64,000 bases of DNA from Nocardia terrae (GTDB lineage: Bacteria > Actinomycetota > Actinomycetes > Mycobacteriales > Mycobacteriaceae): the NCBI RefSeq assembly GCF_009760405.1, contig NZ_WRPP01000001.1:1984001-2048000 (forward strand), in the 5' to 3' direction. The position numbers were made by a program, and so were the translations under genes. The notes beneath the pieces were generated by a model. That model saw nothing but the letters and a program-made list of their open reading frames with translations, had not been told where the DNA came from and searched no databases. Positions within the stretch are counted from its first letter, which is position 1, and each line of letters begins with the position of its first letter. Shown piece by piece: positions 14,352 to 23,987 of this stretch.

Positions 14352-17264
14352 TCATGACATGAAATCAACTCTGAAATCTGTCCACTCTGTTACGAGCTGC
14401 TCATACCTCGTTCCCTTAAAAATTTCCAACTGCTCCCTATAATGTGCGATCCAGTCTCGACGATATTCGGCAGCCGTACCTTTACGCTTATGGTTAGAAC
14501 GTCGATAATCAAACTTTGTCTCGTAATCAATGATGGCAAGGTAGAGCAGCCATTGCTCAGGCGACCAGTCCTTAGAGGAGCTAATGACGCTGGTGTAGAC
14601 GTACCGGAGACCCTTGGGTAGATCGTCGAGGTAAATCCAAGGAGGACGGAGGGACATCAAGTGTGTTCCTATAATTTCGAGATCACTCTTCGAAATTTCA
14701 GAATTGGGGTAATAGCTTGGGTAATTTACTGCAATTCTGTCCCATTTTAACGCCCAAAAGGCAATCGGGGCTATAACAGGTACATTAGCGGCGGTTCCAT
14801 CAAAGAGGGCGGTAAGTCCGAACCTAGTAAGCAATTCCTCCATGGATATCCGTCCGAGAAGGTATAGCCTTTGCGCCGCCCAGCTGTGGGTCAGTGCTTG
14901 GCGCTCAAGGAATTCCTGGGCCGCACTCGTAAAGCTCAGGCACAACGACCGCCAGGCCTGATCTGCAGACGGATCAATTACTTCTGACGTAAACGACTCA
15001 AATTCCGGCAGATATAGACCCAATGATAACGCTACTTGGTCATCTGGATTCTCCTGCAAGAGAACCATCAAACGTTCAAAAATGCATCTGGACACCAAAG
15101 TTCTATTTTCCGCCGCAACTGAGGGGATCAGAACTACTGGTGTCGTCTCTGATACATTCAGATAGCCAATTTTGGAATCTTTCTCTGCCAGCTCTATGCA
15201 AAGGTAGTGGTACGCGATAACTGCGTGAACAATTTCACGAACAATTTGCGGACGCGGTACAATGAAGGACAGCGCTCGGAGGCAGAATGAAAGCGCATTG
15301 CGGCGTTCGTCGAAATCGCTCAGCGTCGGATATCGGGATGAAATTAGCTGTTCAAGAAAGTCGTCAGCGCCATCGTCAACCGTTTTGCCCAATATCTGCA
15401 ACGAAAGCTGACAGACGACATCCCACTCGGCTCGGCAAATTCTATCCCAAAGCCGATCCAGGAGACGCTCCGGAGCGGCATTCGTTCGCACAAAATGGCT
15501 CGCTGAGAAGTACTCGAGAAAAGTTCGGTGAGTGAACCCGTAGACTTCCGAACCTAGGTCAGTCAATACCCAAGCGCGTCCCTTGCAGAAGTCAATAAAG
15601 TCGATCGCTGCCTGTTCAGCCTCAAGCTCGTCTTCAAATCTTTTTTGCAGCAAGTACGCCTTTACATATGTAATCAGACGATCGCGTCTGATTACTGCGG
15701 ATGACTCACTTTGGGTGAATATTTCGAATGCGATTGACCTAATGGCAGACTGGACATGTGCGTCGAAAGGAATCGCTGCTGCTATGCCGCGTTGCTTATC
15801 CCATCGTTCGAACAGCAGCAATGCACATTTTTCATAAACATCGGGGCGATTTCTAGGTATGTAGCCTTCGAATGCGTAGATCCCGCACATTAGAGATAGC
15901 ATCAGAGGGTTGGAAGTGAGATCAGAAACAAAACTGCTATCCACAAGGAAAGCGTTGGAAATCGAGTCAATTCTCGCGGGCTCGATCGATTCATCAAGCG
16001 CGAACCATTTCTCTACGTACTGTCGCGTTCGCTCAAGATTGAATGAGCCAAGCTTGGATACAGAGAACATTTCAGAGTTCAGCGCAGCCTCGTCATATCC
16101 GACATTTCGCGATGTTACCACCATGCGAACAGTTGGATATCGAACGGCAAATCCCTCGACCGCAGTAACAATCTTTCTTCTGTCTGATGTGTCCAGAAGT
16201 TCGTCTAGGCCATCGAAAAAGACAATAGATCGTCCATTCAGCAGAATGTATTCGATTGCATTATCTGGGACGTCTATCGAATATATCGCCGCGCACTGCA
16301 TCTCGATGTAGTCTTTAATTGAGACACCGGCGGCGAAGTGTGGCGCATAATCTCGTAGGACCACCAAGAATGGAATCCGAGACATTAATTCGGATGAGTT
16401 ATTCGACGCAATGTCGAATATTTGCTTCAGAGTGCAAGTCGACTTGCCTCCGCCGGGATTTCCTAGAAGCACGAGCCTCGAATTCTGCTCGATAAGGTCA
16501 GCGAGGCTGGCTTCTCGTTTCCTGTCGTCCTCTTCGAACCCTAGCCCGCGGGAAGGACTTCCCTCATCTGCTGATGCTTCAATCAGCGGCTCAACAAAGA
16601 GCTCCTTGAAAGGGACTTGACGTGACGTTCCAGCATGAGGCAGTTTCATCATGCTATGCAGAGTCCGGACGGAGTGTCTGTACTCATTCTCAAACTTGTC
16701 AATCTCGGCGAGATCAGAGAAGTTTTTCAGGAGTGCAGTATTTCGCGCACTTGCCGCCGCTATAACCCCTGCGTTACGAACCAGGGCAGCCCGCTCGGCA
16801 GACGAGACAGCAAGATTATCCGGCGGAGATATCTGCTTTAAGCAAGATTGAACCGAAGCTACGAGAGTGTCATAGATGCGATCGCCGAGACCTTCGATGT
16901 GTTCACTACGCCCGATGCTAATTGTAAGCACCTCGTTTAGTTCTTCTTTTATCCGATGCTCGAGCTCGTTAATGCTGTCGCCATGAGTCCTCAAGATCTG
17001 TTTTGTCGCGATTTCGAACGAAATCTTCTCGAATTCGGGGCTCTTCAAGAAATTCTCTACTTTTCGAGCCACGCTCGGCTCAAGGCCCTTGATGATCCCA
17101 GTTAGAGCGCCTACGCACTTTGCTCCGTCGTGGCCAATTAATTGCTTTGCGGCTTTCCTGTCCGATATCCGCTTGCGTATCGGACTGTAGACCAAGCCTG
17201 CTGCGCGCCCAGCCGAGGACGCTACTACTCGGCCAAACAGAAGCTCCAGACCTGTCACTGCCAT
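14352..17264 (-). CDS. NACHT-domain NTPase, bNACHT-type antiphage protein
   Basis: A 970-residue STAND NTPase. Residues 1 to 240 are a helical N-terminal region without a recognised effector. The NACHT module has Walker A G-N-P-G-G-G-K-S-T (268 to 276), Walker B I-V-F-F-D-G-L-D-E-L (347 to 356, with the D-x-x-D-E pattern of NACHT proteins) and sensor T-S-R-N (384 to 387). Residues after about 480 are alpha-helical, as in sensor regions. Bacterial NACHT proteins defend against phages; that role is inferred. Start ATG 17264 has AAGG upstream. The gene is clearly poorer in GC than its neighbours and uses codons rare in this genome (ATA, AGA, AAT), a sign of recent transfer. It lies 0.5 kb from an integrase. 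Confidence 0.85.
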   Translation of the reverse strand: MAVTGLELLFGRVVASSAGRAAGLVYSPIRKRISDRKAAKQLIGHDGAKCVGALTGIIKGLEPSVARKVENFLKSPEFEKISFEIATKQILRTHGDSINELEHRIKEELNEVLTISIGRSEHIEGLGDRIYDTLVASVQSCLKQISPPDNLAVSSAERAALVRNAGVIAAASARNTALLKNFSDLAEIDKFENEYRHSVRTLHSMMKLPHAGTSRQVPFKELFVEPLIEASADEGSPSRGLGFEEDDRKREASLADLIEQNSRLVLLGNPGGGKSTCTLKQIFDIASNNSSELMSRIPFLVVLRDYAPHFAAGVSIKDYIEMQCAAIYSIDVPDNAIEYILLNGRSIVFFDGLDELLDTSDRRKIVTAVEGFAVRYPTVRMVVTSRNVGYDEAALNSEMFSVSKLGSFNLERTRQYVEKWFALDESIEPARIDSISNAFLVDSSFVSDLTSNPLMLSLMCGIYAFEGYIPRNRPDVYEKCALLLFERWDKQRGIAAAIPFDAHVQSAIRSIAFEIFTQSESSAVIRRDRLITYVKAYLLQKRFEDELEAEQAAIDFIDFCKGRAWVLTDLGSEVYGFTHRTFLEYFSASHFVRTNAAPERLLDRLWDRICRAEWDVVCQLSLQILGKTVDDGADDFLEQLISSRYPTLSDFDERRNALSFCLRALSFIVPRPQIVREIVHAVIAYHYLCIELAEKDSKIGYLNVSETTPVVLIPSVAAENRTLVSRCIFERLMVLLQENPDDQVALSLGLYLPEFESFTSEVIDPSADQAWRSLCLSFTSAAQEFLERQALTHSWAAQRLYLLGRISMEELLTRFGLTALFDGTAANVPVIAPIAFWALKWDRIAVNYPSYYPNSEISKSDLEIIGTHLMSLRPPWIYLDDLPKGLRYVYTSVISSSKDWSPEQWLLYLAIIDYETKFDYRRSNHKRKGTAAEYRRDWIAHYREQLEIFKGTRYEQLVTEWTDFRVDFMS

Positions 17265-17797
17265 ATCCCACCCTTTGCATACTCGCCGATGTCGACGGTT
17301 AATTGACGACGCAACTAGCGCGTTGATGACACGCTACCCAAGCCGGAGCTACGTTGGAACAGTGTGCTGCTAACTTGGCACTATATGACTCGACGCCCCG
17401 TGGCAGTGAGAAACTGAGGGTCGGACACAAGACCCGATATTCGGTTCATGTGGGCCCATGCAGGCCACGCCCCCGTGGTGGTTCTGGGTCGGTGAAGAAG
17501 ATGACGGCTCACCCGAGATGCCGCGAGAGCCAGGCTCGACTGGCCTCTTCACTCGATATGGGCAGGCTTGTAAACGCCAGCGGGCAGGATCGTGGGGCAG
17601 CAGCAGGCAGCTCGTCGTGGGGCAAACGTGAGGCAGACAGCGGTCCAGGCAAGATCTCGCGTGTCCACTCGTGACCTCCGGTCAGAACGGCGAAAGTCCC
17701 TGACCTGTAGGAATTCCTGGCCAGGTATCGGCCGCTTGTGGGCAAAGTGTCGGCCAGGTTGTCACACTGGTTTTACACACCAGCGGTCTGAAGTTGG
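17265..17797. other. Non-coding stretch between integrase and NACHT genes
   Basis: About 530 bases upstream of the NACHT gene and downstream of the integrase. No gene is supported. It should hold the NACHT promoter and, by analogy with other integrative elements, could hold an attachment site, but no core duplication was found by eye. A weak dyad TCGGCC/GGCCAGG lies near 17720 to 17758. Confidence 0.35.
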
Positions 17798-18700
17798 TTA
17801 GAGGTCGCCAAGATTCAGCCCGCGGGCTTCCTCTGCGGCGCGGGCGGCTGCTGTTGATTTCGTGTAGCGGTCGATCATGTCTCGGGTCTTCCATCCAGCG
17901 ACTGCCATGAGTCCGCCTTCGGTCCCGCCGGCGCCGAGCCACCGGGACGCGCCTGTGTGCCTGAGAATATGGGGGTGGAAGCCTTCGATGCCCGCCTGGT
18001 CGGCTCGGTAGCTCAGGGTGTCGTAGAGGGCCCAGTAAGTGAAACCTCTACTGCGTTCGCCTAGCCAGAGTTTGGGTGAGTCTGCAAGACGGTGGGTGCG
18101 GCGGGCTCGCAGGTAGCGGTCGAGCGAGCGGCCGGTTTGGAGACCGAAGGGGACGATGCGACCTTTGCCGCTCTTACCGCGCTGGACTATGACAAGGCCG
18201 CGGCGAATGTCCAGGTCTGCCAGGTTGATGTCGGCGCATTCGCCAGCGCGCATCGCGGTTTCGAGCATCAGGCGAATGATGGCTTCGTCTCGGCGGTCGC
18301 GAAAGTCCTTGCCGTGGCAAGCTTTGATCAGTCCGTGGATCTGCTCATCGGTGAGGGCGGGGACGACTTTCTCGTCGAGTTTGGGAGGCTTCAGGCCCAA
18401 AAGGGGGTCGGAATCCAGTTCGTCTTCCTCAACGAGCCAGACCGAATAGCGCCGGAGTGCAAGCTGTCTCGCCCTCGCGGTCGTCGGTTCGAGGCCGGAC
18501 GCGAGCAGTTCCGCGACGAAGGCGTTGACCTGGTTCCGGTCAAGTATCAGCGGATGGTCGTTCGCGGAACACCAGTCGAGGTAGAGGCGGACGCCGTACA
18601 GGTACGAGTTCACCGTGTGGTCGGATTTGCGTTCGGCTCGCAGTGCTAGCTCCCAGGACGGCAACAGCATGGCGAGATCGATCGTATGTTCGATCGCCAT
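17798..18700 (-). CDS. Tyrosine recombinase / integrase (XerD-like)
   Basis: A 300-residue tyrosine recombinase. The N-terminal SAM-like core-binding domain (about 1 to 110) contains W-E-L-A-L-R-A-E-R-K-S-D-H-T. The catalytic domain has Arg151 (A-M-R-A-G-E), Lys176 (R-G-K-S-G-K-G-R), His244-x2-Arg247 (H-I-L-R-H-T-G), Trp270 in place of the second His, and nucleophile Tyr279 (D-R-Y-T-K-S). These cut and rejoin DNA at attachment sites. Start ATG 18700 is chosen because the frame upstream runs through the sigA terminator; no strong ribosome site is visible. It separates the low-GC accessory region from the core, so it may have driven integration there. It could also be a resident recombinase. 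Confidence 0.85.
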   Translation of the reverse strand: MAIEHTIDLAMLLPSWELALRAERKSDHTVNSYLYGVRLYLDWCSANDHPLILDRNQVNAFVAELLASGLEPTTARARQLALRRYSVWLVEEDELDSDPLLGLKPPKLDEKVVPALTDEQIHGLIKACHGKDFRDRRDEAIIRLMLETAMRAGECADINLADLDIRRGLVIVQRGKSGKGRIVPFGLQTGRSLDRYLRARRTHRLADSPKLWLGERSRGFTYWALYDTLSYRADQAGIEGFHPHILRHTGASRWLGAGGTEGGLMAVAGWKTRDMIDRYTKSTAAARAAEEARGLNLGDL

Positions 18701-18745
18701 GTCACTATTTTGACTGAGAGCTCTATGCTCGTCCAGAAAACAGAA

Positions 18746-18779
18746 ATTGGGCCCCAAAGCCGCAGCTCAGGGGCCCAAT
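18746..18779 (-). terminator. Rho-independent terminator of sigA
   Basis: Arms ATTGGGCCCC (18746) and GGGGCCCAAT (18770) with a 14-base loop. Read on the minus strand it follows the sigA stop by 13 bases and runs into TTTCTGTTTTC. Confidence 0.85.
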
Positions 18780-18791
18780 CTTTGGGGATCG

Positions 18792-20246
18792 CTAGTCCAG
18801 ATAGTCGCGCAAGACCTGGGAGCGGCTCGGGTGGCGGAGCTTGCTCATGGTCTTGGATTCGATTTGGCGGATGCGTTCGCGGGTTACGCCGTAGACCTGG
18901 CCGATTTCGTCCAGGGTTCGGGGCTGGCCGTCGGTGAGGCCGAAGCGGAGGCGGACGACGCCCGCTTCGCGCTCGGACAAGGTCTCGAGCACCGACTGCA
19001 ATTGGTCCTGCAGCAGGGTGAAGGAGACTGCGTCGACGGCGACGACTGCTTCGGAGTCTTCGATGAAGTCGCCGAGCTGGGAGTCGCCCTCGTCGCCGAT
19101 GGTCTGGTCCAGGGAGATGGGCTCACGCGCGTACTGCTGGATCTCGAGGACCTTCTCGGGCGTGATGTCCATTTCCTTGGCGAGCTCTTCCGGGGTGGGC
19201 TCGCGGCCCAGGTCCTGGAGGAGTTCGCGCTGGATGCGGCCGAGCTTGTTGATGACCTCGACCATGTGCACGGGGATGCGGATGGTGCGGGCCTGGTCGG
19301 CCATGGCGCGGGTGATGGCCTGGCGGATCCACCACGTCGCGTAGGTCGAGAACTTGTAGCCCTTGGTGTAGTCGAACTTCTCGACGGCGCGGATCAGACC
19401 GAGGTTGCCTTCCTGGATGAGGTCCAGGAACGCCATGCCGCGGCCGGTGTAGCGCTTGGCGAGGGAGACGACCAGTCGCAGGTTGGCTTCCAGCAGGTGG
19501 TTCTTGGCGCGGTTGCCGTCGCGCATGATCCACTGCAGGTCGCGGCGCGACTGCACGGGCAGCTTCTCGCCCTTCTCGGCGAACTCGCGCAGCTTCTCCG
19601 TGGCGTAGAGGCCGGCCTCGATGCGCTTGGCGAGCTCGACCTCCTCCTCGGCGTTGAGCAGCGCGACCTTACCGATCTGCTTGAGGTACGCGCGGACCGA
19701 GTCGGCGGAGGCGGTGAGCTCGGCGTCCTTGCGGGCCTGGCGCAGCGCCTCGGATTCCTCTTCGTCCCAGACGAAGTCGCCGGAGGCCTTGTCCTTCTCC
19801 GAGGGCTCGTCGGCCTCCTCGTCGGCCTCGACCCCGGCGGCGGGCTTGGCTGCGGTGGCCGGGACGGCCTCGCCTTCCTCGCCCTCCTCGTCGTCGTCCT
19901 CGTCGACGAGTTCCTCTTCGTCGCCGAGGTCGTCCTCGTCGATTTCGAGATCATCCAGATCGTCGAGTTCGAGCGACTCGTCCTCGATGCCCTCGTCGCC
20001 CTCGGCACCTTCGGCACCGGGCTCGGCGGCCTTCTTCGGCGAAGCCTTCTTGGCGCCCGCCTTCTTGGCGACGGCCTTGGTGGCCTTCTTCGCGGCAGTC
20101 TTCTTGGCCGCGGTCTTCTTCGCTGCGGCCTTCTTGGCCGGAGCCTTCTTGGCGGCAGCCTTCTTGACCGGCCGTGCTGCGGTGGTGTCTGCTGAGTCGG
20201 CGGCTTCGGCCGATTCGGCGGTCTCCTGGGTATTCGTGGCTACCAC
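18792..20246 (-). CDS. sigA: Primary RNA polymerase sigma factor SigA (RpoD/HrdB)
   Basis: A 484-residue group 1 sigma factor. Residues 25 to 75 are a Lys/Ala array of P-A-K-K-A and A-A-K-K-T units, residues 75 to 155 are strongly acidic, and region 1.2 begins with [11 protein letters not shown]. Region 2 has the -10 reading segment ([15 protein letters not shown]), and region 4 the -35 helix ([10 protein letters not shown]). The end, S-Q-V-L-R-D-Y-L-D, is as in mycobacterial SigA. Start GTG 20246 has AAAGGG upstream. It directs core polymerase to housekeeping promoters. TACAAT on the minus strand at 20376 to 20381 is a possible -10 element. A strong terminator follows. Confidence 0.97.
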   Translation of the reverse strand: MVATNTQETAESAEAADSADTTAARPVKKAAAKKAPAKKAAAKKTAAKKTAAKKATKAVAKKAGAKKASPKKAAEPGAEGAEGDEGIEDESLELDDLDDLEIDEDDLGDEEELVDEDDDEEGEEGEAVPATAAKPAAGVEADEEADEPSEKDKASGDFVWDEEESEALRQARKDAELTASADSVRAYLKQIGKVALLNAEEEVELAKRIEAGLYATEKLREFAEKGEKLPVQSRRDLQWIMRDGNRAKNHLLEANLRLVVSLAKRYTGRGMAFLDLIQEGNLGLIRAVEKFDYTKGYKFSTYATWWIRQAITRAMADQARTIRIPVHMVEVINKLGRIQRELLQDLGREPTPEELAKEMDITPEKVLEIQQYAREPISLDQTIGDEGDSQLGDFIEDSEAVVAVDAVSFTLLQDQLQSVLETLSEREAGVVRLRFGLTDGQPRTLDEIGQVYGVTRERIRQIESKTMSKLRHPSRSQVLRDYLD

Positions 20247-20399
20247 GTACGCCCTTTCGTGACGGTCTCGTGCGGCGTCACGCCAGAGTGGAATTCCGGC
20301 GGAGCGGTTCTGTCGGGGGGTAAACCGGCTCTCGTGCCGGTGTCGGTTTCCGGCCTACCGCCGGGCATGTGTTCCATTGTAACGATCGAACCAGCTTAC

Positions 20400-21158
20400 T
20401 TATGGCGCGATACCGGCCGACACCGCCATGGCGGCTCCCACGATGCCCGCGGTATTGCGCAGCACGGCGGGCACCACGGGGGTTCTGTTGGTGAGCAAGG
20501 GAATCCATTCCTGGTAGTCGCGGCTGATGCCGCCACCGGCCACGAACACGTTCGGCCAGAACAGGTTTTCCAAGGTGATGAGCACCTTGGAGACCTCCCG
20601 CGCCCACTCCGGGTAGGTCATGCCGACCCGATCCTTGACCGAGGCGGCGGCGCGATGCTCGGCCTCGCGGCCGTCGACCTCCATGTGCCCGAGCTCGCTG
20701 TTGGGCATGAGCACACCGTTGTACATGATCGCTGATCCGATCCCGGTGCCGAATGTGAGCAGCATGACCAATCCGTCGAGATCCTTTGCCGCGCCGTACC
20801 GGTCCTCGGCCATGCCCGCCGCGTCGGCGTCGTTGAGGACGGTCACCTCACGCCCGCCCAGCGCCACCGAGAACAGATGCCGGGCGTCGATGCCGACCCA
20901 GGTGGGGTCGATATTGGCGGCCGTGCGGATCTGCCCGTGCAGCACCACGCTGGGCATGGTGATGCCGACCGGGCCGTCCCAACCGGACTGCGCGACCAGC
21001 TTGGACACCGACTCCGCGACCGCGTTCGGGGTGGCCGGGTGCGGGGTCGCGATCTTGATGCGCTCGTAGCAGAGCTCACCGGTCGCGAGATCGACCTCGC
21101 CCCCCTTCACGCCGCTGCCACCGATATCGATGCCGAACGCGTGCCCGGGATCGGACAT
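20400..21158 (-). CDS. ppgK: Polyphosphate glucokinase
   Basis: A 252-residue ROK-family sugar kinase that phosphorylates glucose using polyphosphate or ATP. The phosphate-binding loop D-I-G-G-S-G-V-K-G is at residues 11 to 19, a second phosphate motif L-T-F-G-T-G-I-G-S-A is near 134 to 143, and the polyphosphate-glucokinase segment N-S-E-L-G-H-M-E-V is near 152 to 160. Start ATG 21158 has GAGGAG upstream. It lies 153 bases upstream of sigA on the same strand and diverges from suhB, the same order as in M. tuberculosis, so it serves central sugar metabolism in the cytoplasm. Confidence 0.95.
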   Translation of the reverse strand: MSDPGHAFGIDIGGSGVKGGEVDLATGELCYERIKIATPHPATPNAVAESVSKLVAQSGWDGPVGITMPSVVLHGQIRTAANIDPTWVGIDARHLFSVALGGREVTVLNDADAAGMAEDRYGAAKDLDGLVMLLTFGTGIGSAIMYNGVLMPNSELGHMEVDGREAEHRAAASVKDRVGMTYPEWAREVSKVLITLENLFWPNVFVAGGGISRDYQEWIPLLTNRTPVVPAVLRNTAGIVGAAMAVSAGIAP

Positions 21159-21288
21159 GGACCACTCCTCGTTCTCCAGATGATTTGCCGGAAAGTCGCA
21201 GCTCTCCGGCCGATGACGGCTTGAATAGACCTCCGCCTGGTGTCGTGCACGACAAGCCTAATGCGCGGGATGCCGGATCTGTGCTGCG

Positions 21289-22230
21289 ATGGAGCTCGTG
21301 CCGGAATCGAATTTCACCTCCACCGCCCCTGCCTCCTCCGCGAACACCGACACTTCAGACATAGCCGAACTACGCCGTGTCGCGGTGTATCTCGCCGAGA
21401 CCGCCGCCGCGCACGTCCGCGCCCGCCGTCCGGAGGTGTTCGGGCCCGGCGCCCGCGCCGAGGACGCCGTGCAGTCCAAGAGCACCCCGACCGACCCGGT
21501 CACCATCGTCGACACCGAGACCGAACAGCTGGTCCGCAAGCTGGTGGCCGAGATCCGCCCCGGCGACCGCGTGGTGGGCGAGGAGGACGGCGGCACCCTG
21601 GCCGACGACCCCGACCACGTGCACTGGATCGTCGATCCCATCGACGGCACGGTCAACTTCCTCTACGACATCCCGTCCTATTCGGTGTCGGTGGCCGCGG
21701 TGCGCGGCGGCCGCCCGGTCGCGGGCGCGGTCGCCGACGTGGCGCACGCGGTCACCTTCAGCGCCGGGCTCGGCCTGGGGGCGCACCGCGCCGCCTCCAG
21801 CCTGGACGGCACCGCTCCCGGCGGCACGCCGATCGCCTTGCGCGCCAACCCCGTCGACAACCTGTCCATGGCGCTGGTGGCGACCGGCTTCGCCTACGCG
21901 ACCGAGCGCCGCACCCGTCAGGGCGAGCTGGTGGCGCAGGTGCTGCCGCACATCCGCGACATCCGCCGCTTCGGTTCGGCCGCACTGGATCTGTGCGCGG
22001 TGGCCGAGGGCCGCACCGACGCCTACTACGAGCACGGCCTGAACCTGTGGGACTGGGCCGCGGGCGCGCTGATCGCCACCGAGGCGGGTGCGCGCCTGAT
22101 CCTGCCGCCCGCACCCGACTCGCCGGGCGCCGCAGGGGATCTGGTGTCGGCGGCCGCTCCCGGCATCGCTGACGAACTGTTCGGTCTGTTCAAGCGTCTG
22201 GATGTCACCACCCCTATCCCGGTTCCCTGA
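21289..22230 (+). CDS. suhB: Inositol-1-monophosphatase family protein
   Basis: A 313-residue magnesium-dependent phosphatase. The metal-binding signatures are G-E-E-D (97 to 100), D-P-I-D-G-T (116 to 121) and W-D-W-A-A-G near residue 250. It should remove phosphate from myo-inositol 1-phosphate, feeding inositol for phosphatidylinositol mannosides and mycothiol. About 25 unstructured residues precede the fold. ATG 21289 is annotated; GTG 21298 is close and possible. It diverges from ppgK and converges on cei with a shared terminator between. Confidence 0.92.
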   Translation: MELVPESNFTSTAPASSANTDTSDIAELRRVAVYLAETAAAHVRARRPEVFGPGARAEDAVQSKSTPTDPVTIVDTETEQLVRKLVAEIRPGDRVVGEEDGGTLADDPDHVHWIVDPIDGTVNFLYDIPSYSVSVAAVRGGRPVAGAVADVAHAVTFSAGLGLGAHRAASSLDGTAPGGTPIALRANPVDNLSMALVATGFAYATERRTRQGELVAQVLPHIRDIRRFGSAALDLCAVAEGRTDAYYEHGLNLWDWAAGALIATEAGARLILPPAPDSPGAAGDLVSAAAPGIADELFGLFKRLDVTTPIPVP

Positions 22231-22285
22231 CAGGGGGCTCGACAGCTTCGGTCGAAGCAGACAAACCAACCGAATCAAACAAAAC

Positions 22286-22317
22286 GAATCGCCGCGGCTG
22301 ACCAGCCGCGGCGATTC
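22286..22317. terminator. Terminator between suhB and cei
   Basis: Perfect 14-base arms GAATCGCCGCGGCT and AGCCGCGGCGATTC with a 4-base loop. T-rich sequence follows on the minus strand, so it fits cei best, but it can serve both convergent genes. Confidence 0.8.
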
Positions 22318-22405
22318 CGTTATCCCGATTCGTATATTTCGTTGTGCCGGTACGGGTTTCGCACCGGCTCGAAGAATCAGAGCCGCGCCCGCGCGAAAGA
22401 GATTC

Positions 22406-23089
22406 TCAGCACTTCGCGTGCCGTGCTGCTTCCAGCAGTTTCGGGTCGATGGCCGGCGCGGTGCCGGGCGCCGGGTTCTTCAGCGACTTCAGTACCTCCT
22501 CGGCATCCGTACCGGGACGGATATCGCGGAACAGCGAGCCCAGCACCAGATCCACCGTGTCGTCCTGGCGCTGATCCTCGATCAGCTCCGCGCACGGCAT
22601 GACCAGCTGCACCGAGGCCGCCGCGGGCCGCCCCTTGACGCCGAAGCGAATCTGCCCGGTGCAGTCCAGATCCCCGTTCACATAGACCGGGTCGTTGCCG
22701 ATCTGCACGTCCGGCGCGCTGGCGAAACCGAGGTCGCCCAGTTCGGAGGCCACGTGCGCGGCCTGGCCGCGCTGGTTGTTGGCATTGAAGACCCGCACCT
22801 TCGAGGAGGCGAGGGCGGCCGGCTCCACATCGCGTAACCGCGAGTTGGACACCCGCTCCCCGAGCGGCGCGGGCTTGGCCGCGGACGTGCTCGAGGCGGG
22901 GCTGGGGGAGTTGCAGGCCATGGCGCCCTGGTCACTCTCGGTCGTCGTCAGCGCTTTGAACCACACGCCGACGCAGATCAGAGCGATGACTCCCACCATT
23001 GCCGCCCACGGCTCCCAGCGACGCCGAATGAACGGCCGCCCCTTCGGATCGGACGAGTTACCTTGGGTGATCAGTGAAACCACGCTCAC
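22406..23089 (-). CDS. cei: Envelope integrity protein Cei
   Basis: A 227-residue membrane-anchored protein. A short cytoplasmic N terminus (R-R-R-W-E-P-W) precedes one transmembrane helix (about 29 to 48), a Ser/Pro linker, and an exported LytR_C-type domain from about 95 (K-V-R-V-F-N-A-N-N-Q-R-G-Q-A). Four extracellular cysteines (in A-M-A-C, D-C-T-G, M-P-C-A and the terminal C) could form disulfides. The M. tuberculosis orthologue supports envelope integrity and virulence. Start GTG 23089 gives the longest form; GTG 23083 is an alternative. It converges with suhB. Confidence 0.85.
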   Translation of the reverse strand: MSVVSLITQGNSSDPKGRPFIRRRWEPWAAMVGVIALICVGVWFKALTTTESDQGAMACNSPSPASSTSAAKPAPLGERVSNSRLRDVEPAALASSKVRVFNANNQRGQAAHVASELGDLGFASAPDVQIGNDPVYVNGDLDCTGQIRFGVKGRPAAASVQLVMPCAELIEDQRQDDTVDLVLGSLFRDIRPGTDAEEVLKSLKNPAPGTAPAIDPKLLEAARHAKC

Positions 23090-23566
23090 ACTCTACGAAA
23101 GCGTGAGGGTGGGTGCGTGCATGGCCACGGCAAGTCGGGCGGCGCATGTGCCGGGGAAGGCCGCGATATGCGTGCTGGGAGGCCGCCGCGCGGATGAAGG
23201 GGAGGTCTCGGGGCCTGCGAGGAAGATCTCGGCGAGTTCCCTCATCGGTGACGATTGCCCCTCAGTTTCAACTCGCGAGGGTTTTGATTGCGACTTTTGT
23301 CCCGGGGTCCGCTATTGTCTGGCGGCCCAGATCGTACAACCCAGGTGAAACTGGGGATCGATTTCGGGAACAACAAGGGCATGTCCTGCGTTGACCGAGC
23401 GCGATCCGCTGCGGATGAAGGACTATCCGGCTCGGATCTGTGACCGGTGTACGCGTGACGTACACCACGGGCGGGGCGGCATTCCCTCCCGGTCCGGCAC
23501 CCGAAAGGTGCCGGTCAGGTGGGTGCCGGTCCGGGATATACGGAGTAAGGACGAGGGGAAGACGAC
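23090..23566. other. Intergenic leader with two hairpins upstream of the DUF4193 gene
   Basis: No gene is supported. GTGTACG-CGTGA-CGTACAC at 23447 to 23465 and CCGGCACC-CGAAA-GGTGCCGG at 23494 to 23514 are perfect hairpins in what is probably the 5' leader of the DUF4193 mRNA. Shared promoters for cei and the DUF4193 gene must lie here. Confidence 0.5.
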
Positions 23567-23869
23567 ATGGCAACCGACTATGACGCACCGCGGCGCAGTG
23601 AATCCGACGAGGTATCGGAGGACTCGCTGGAGGAGCTGAAGGCTCGCCGCAACGAAGCCGCGTCCGCCGTCGTGGATATCGACGAATCCGATACCGCGGA
23701 GTCGTTCGAGCTTCCCGGCGCGGACCTTTCCGAGGAGGTTCTCTCGGTTCGGGTCATCCCGAAGCAGGCCGACGAGTTCACTTGCTCGAGCTGCTTCCTG
23801 GTGCACCACCGCAGCCGACTGGCCAGCGAAGCCGGCGGTCAGCTGATCTGCATGGATTGCGCCGCCTAG
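23567..23869 (+). CDS. DUF4193 zinc-ribbon protein
   Basis: A 100-residue protein of the actinobacteria-specific DUF4193 family (M. tuberculosis Rv2699c). The N-terminal two thirds is acidic, and the C-terminal part holds Cys73-x2-Cys76 and Cys95-x2-Cys98, a zinc ribbon. The function is unknown; the conserved place next to sigA, cei and dut suggests a housekeeping role. Start ATG 23567 has GAGGGGAAG six bases upstream, one of the strongest ribosome sites in the window, and two leader hairpins lie just before it, which points to high and controlled expression. Confidence 0.92.
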   Translation: MATDYDAPRRSESDEVSEDSLEELKARRNEAASAVVDIDESDTAESFELPGADLSEEVLSVRVIPKQADEFTCSSCFLVHHRSRLASEAGGQLICMDCAA

Positions 23870-23987
23870 AGGCACTGTCCAGGTAGAGAATCCGCAGGAT
23901 CGAAGAGGATTCCGTCAGCCCGCGCTCGGTTCGCCGAGCGCGGTCAGGAACCGGTCATGCTGCACGACCGGTGCCTTTCACAACAGC

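Noticed and set aside
17265..18800. Attachment-site duplication around the integrase
   Set aside because: I looked for a repeat of the sigA 3' end or of the integrase flanks in the accessory region and found none by eye; an exact search is needed.
18747..20195. A long plus-strand frame of about 480 codons opposite sigA
   Set aside because: It is the antisense of a highly conserved sigma factor; the repetitive Leu/Val/Gly text is what the reverse of Lys/Ala/Asp/Glu-rich codons gives.
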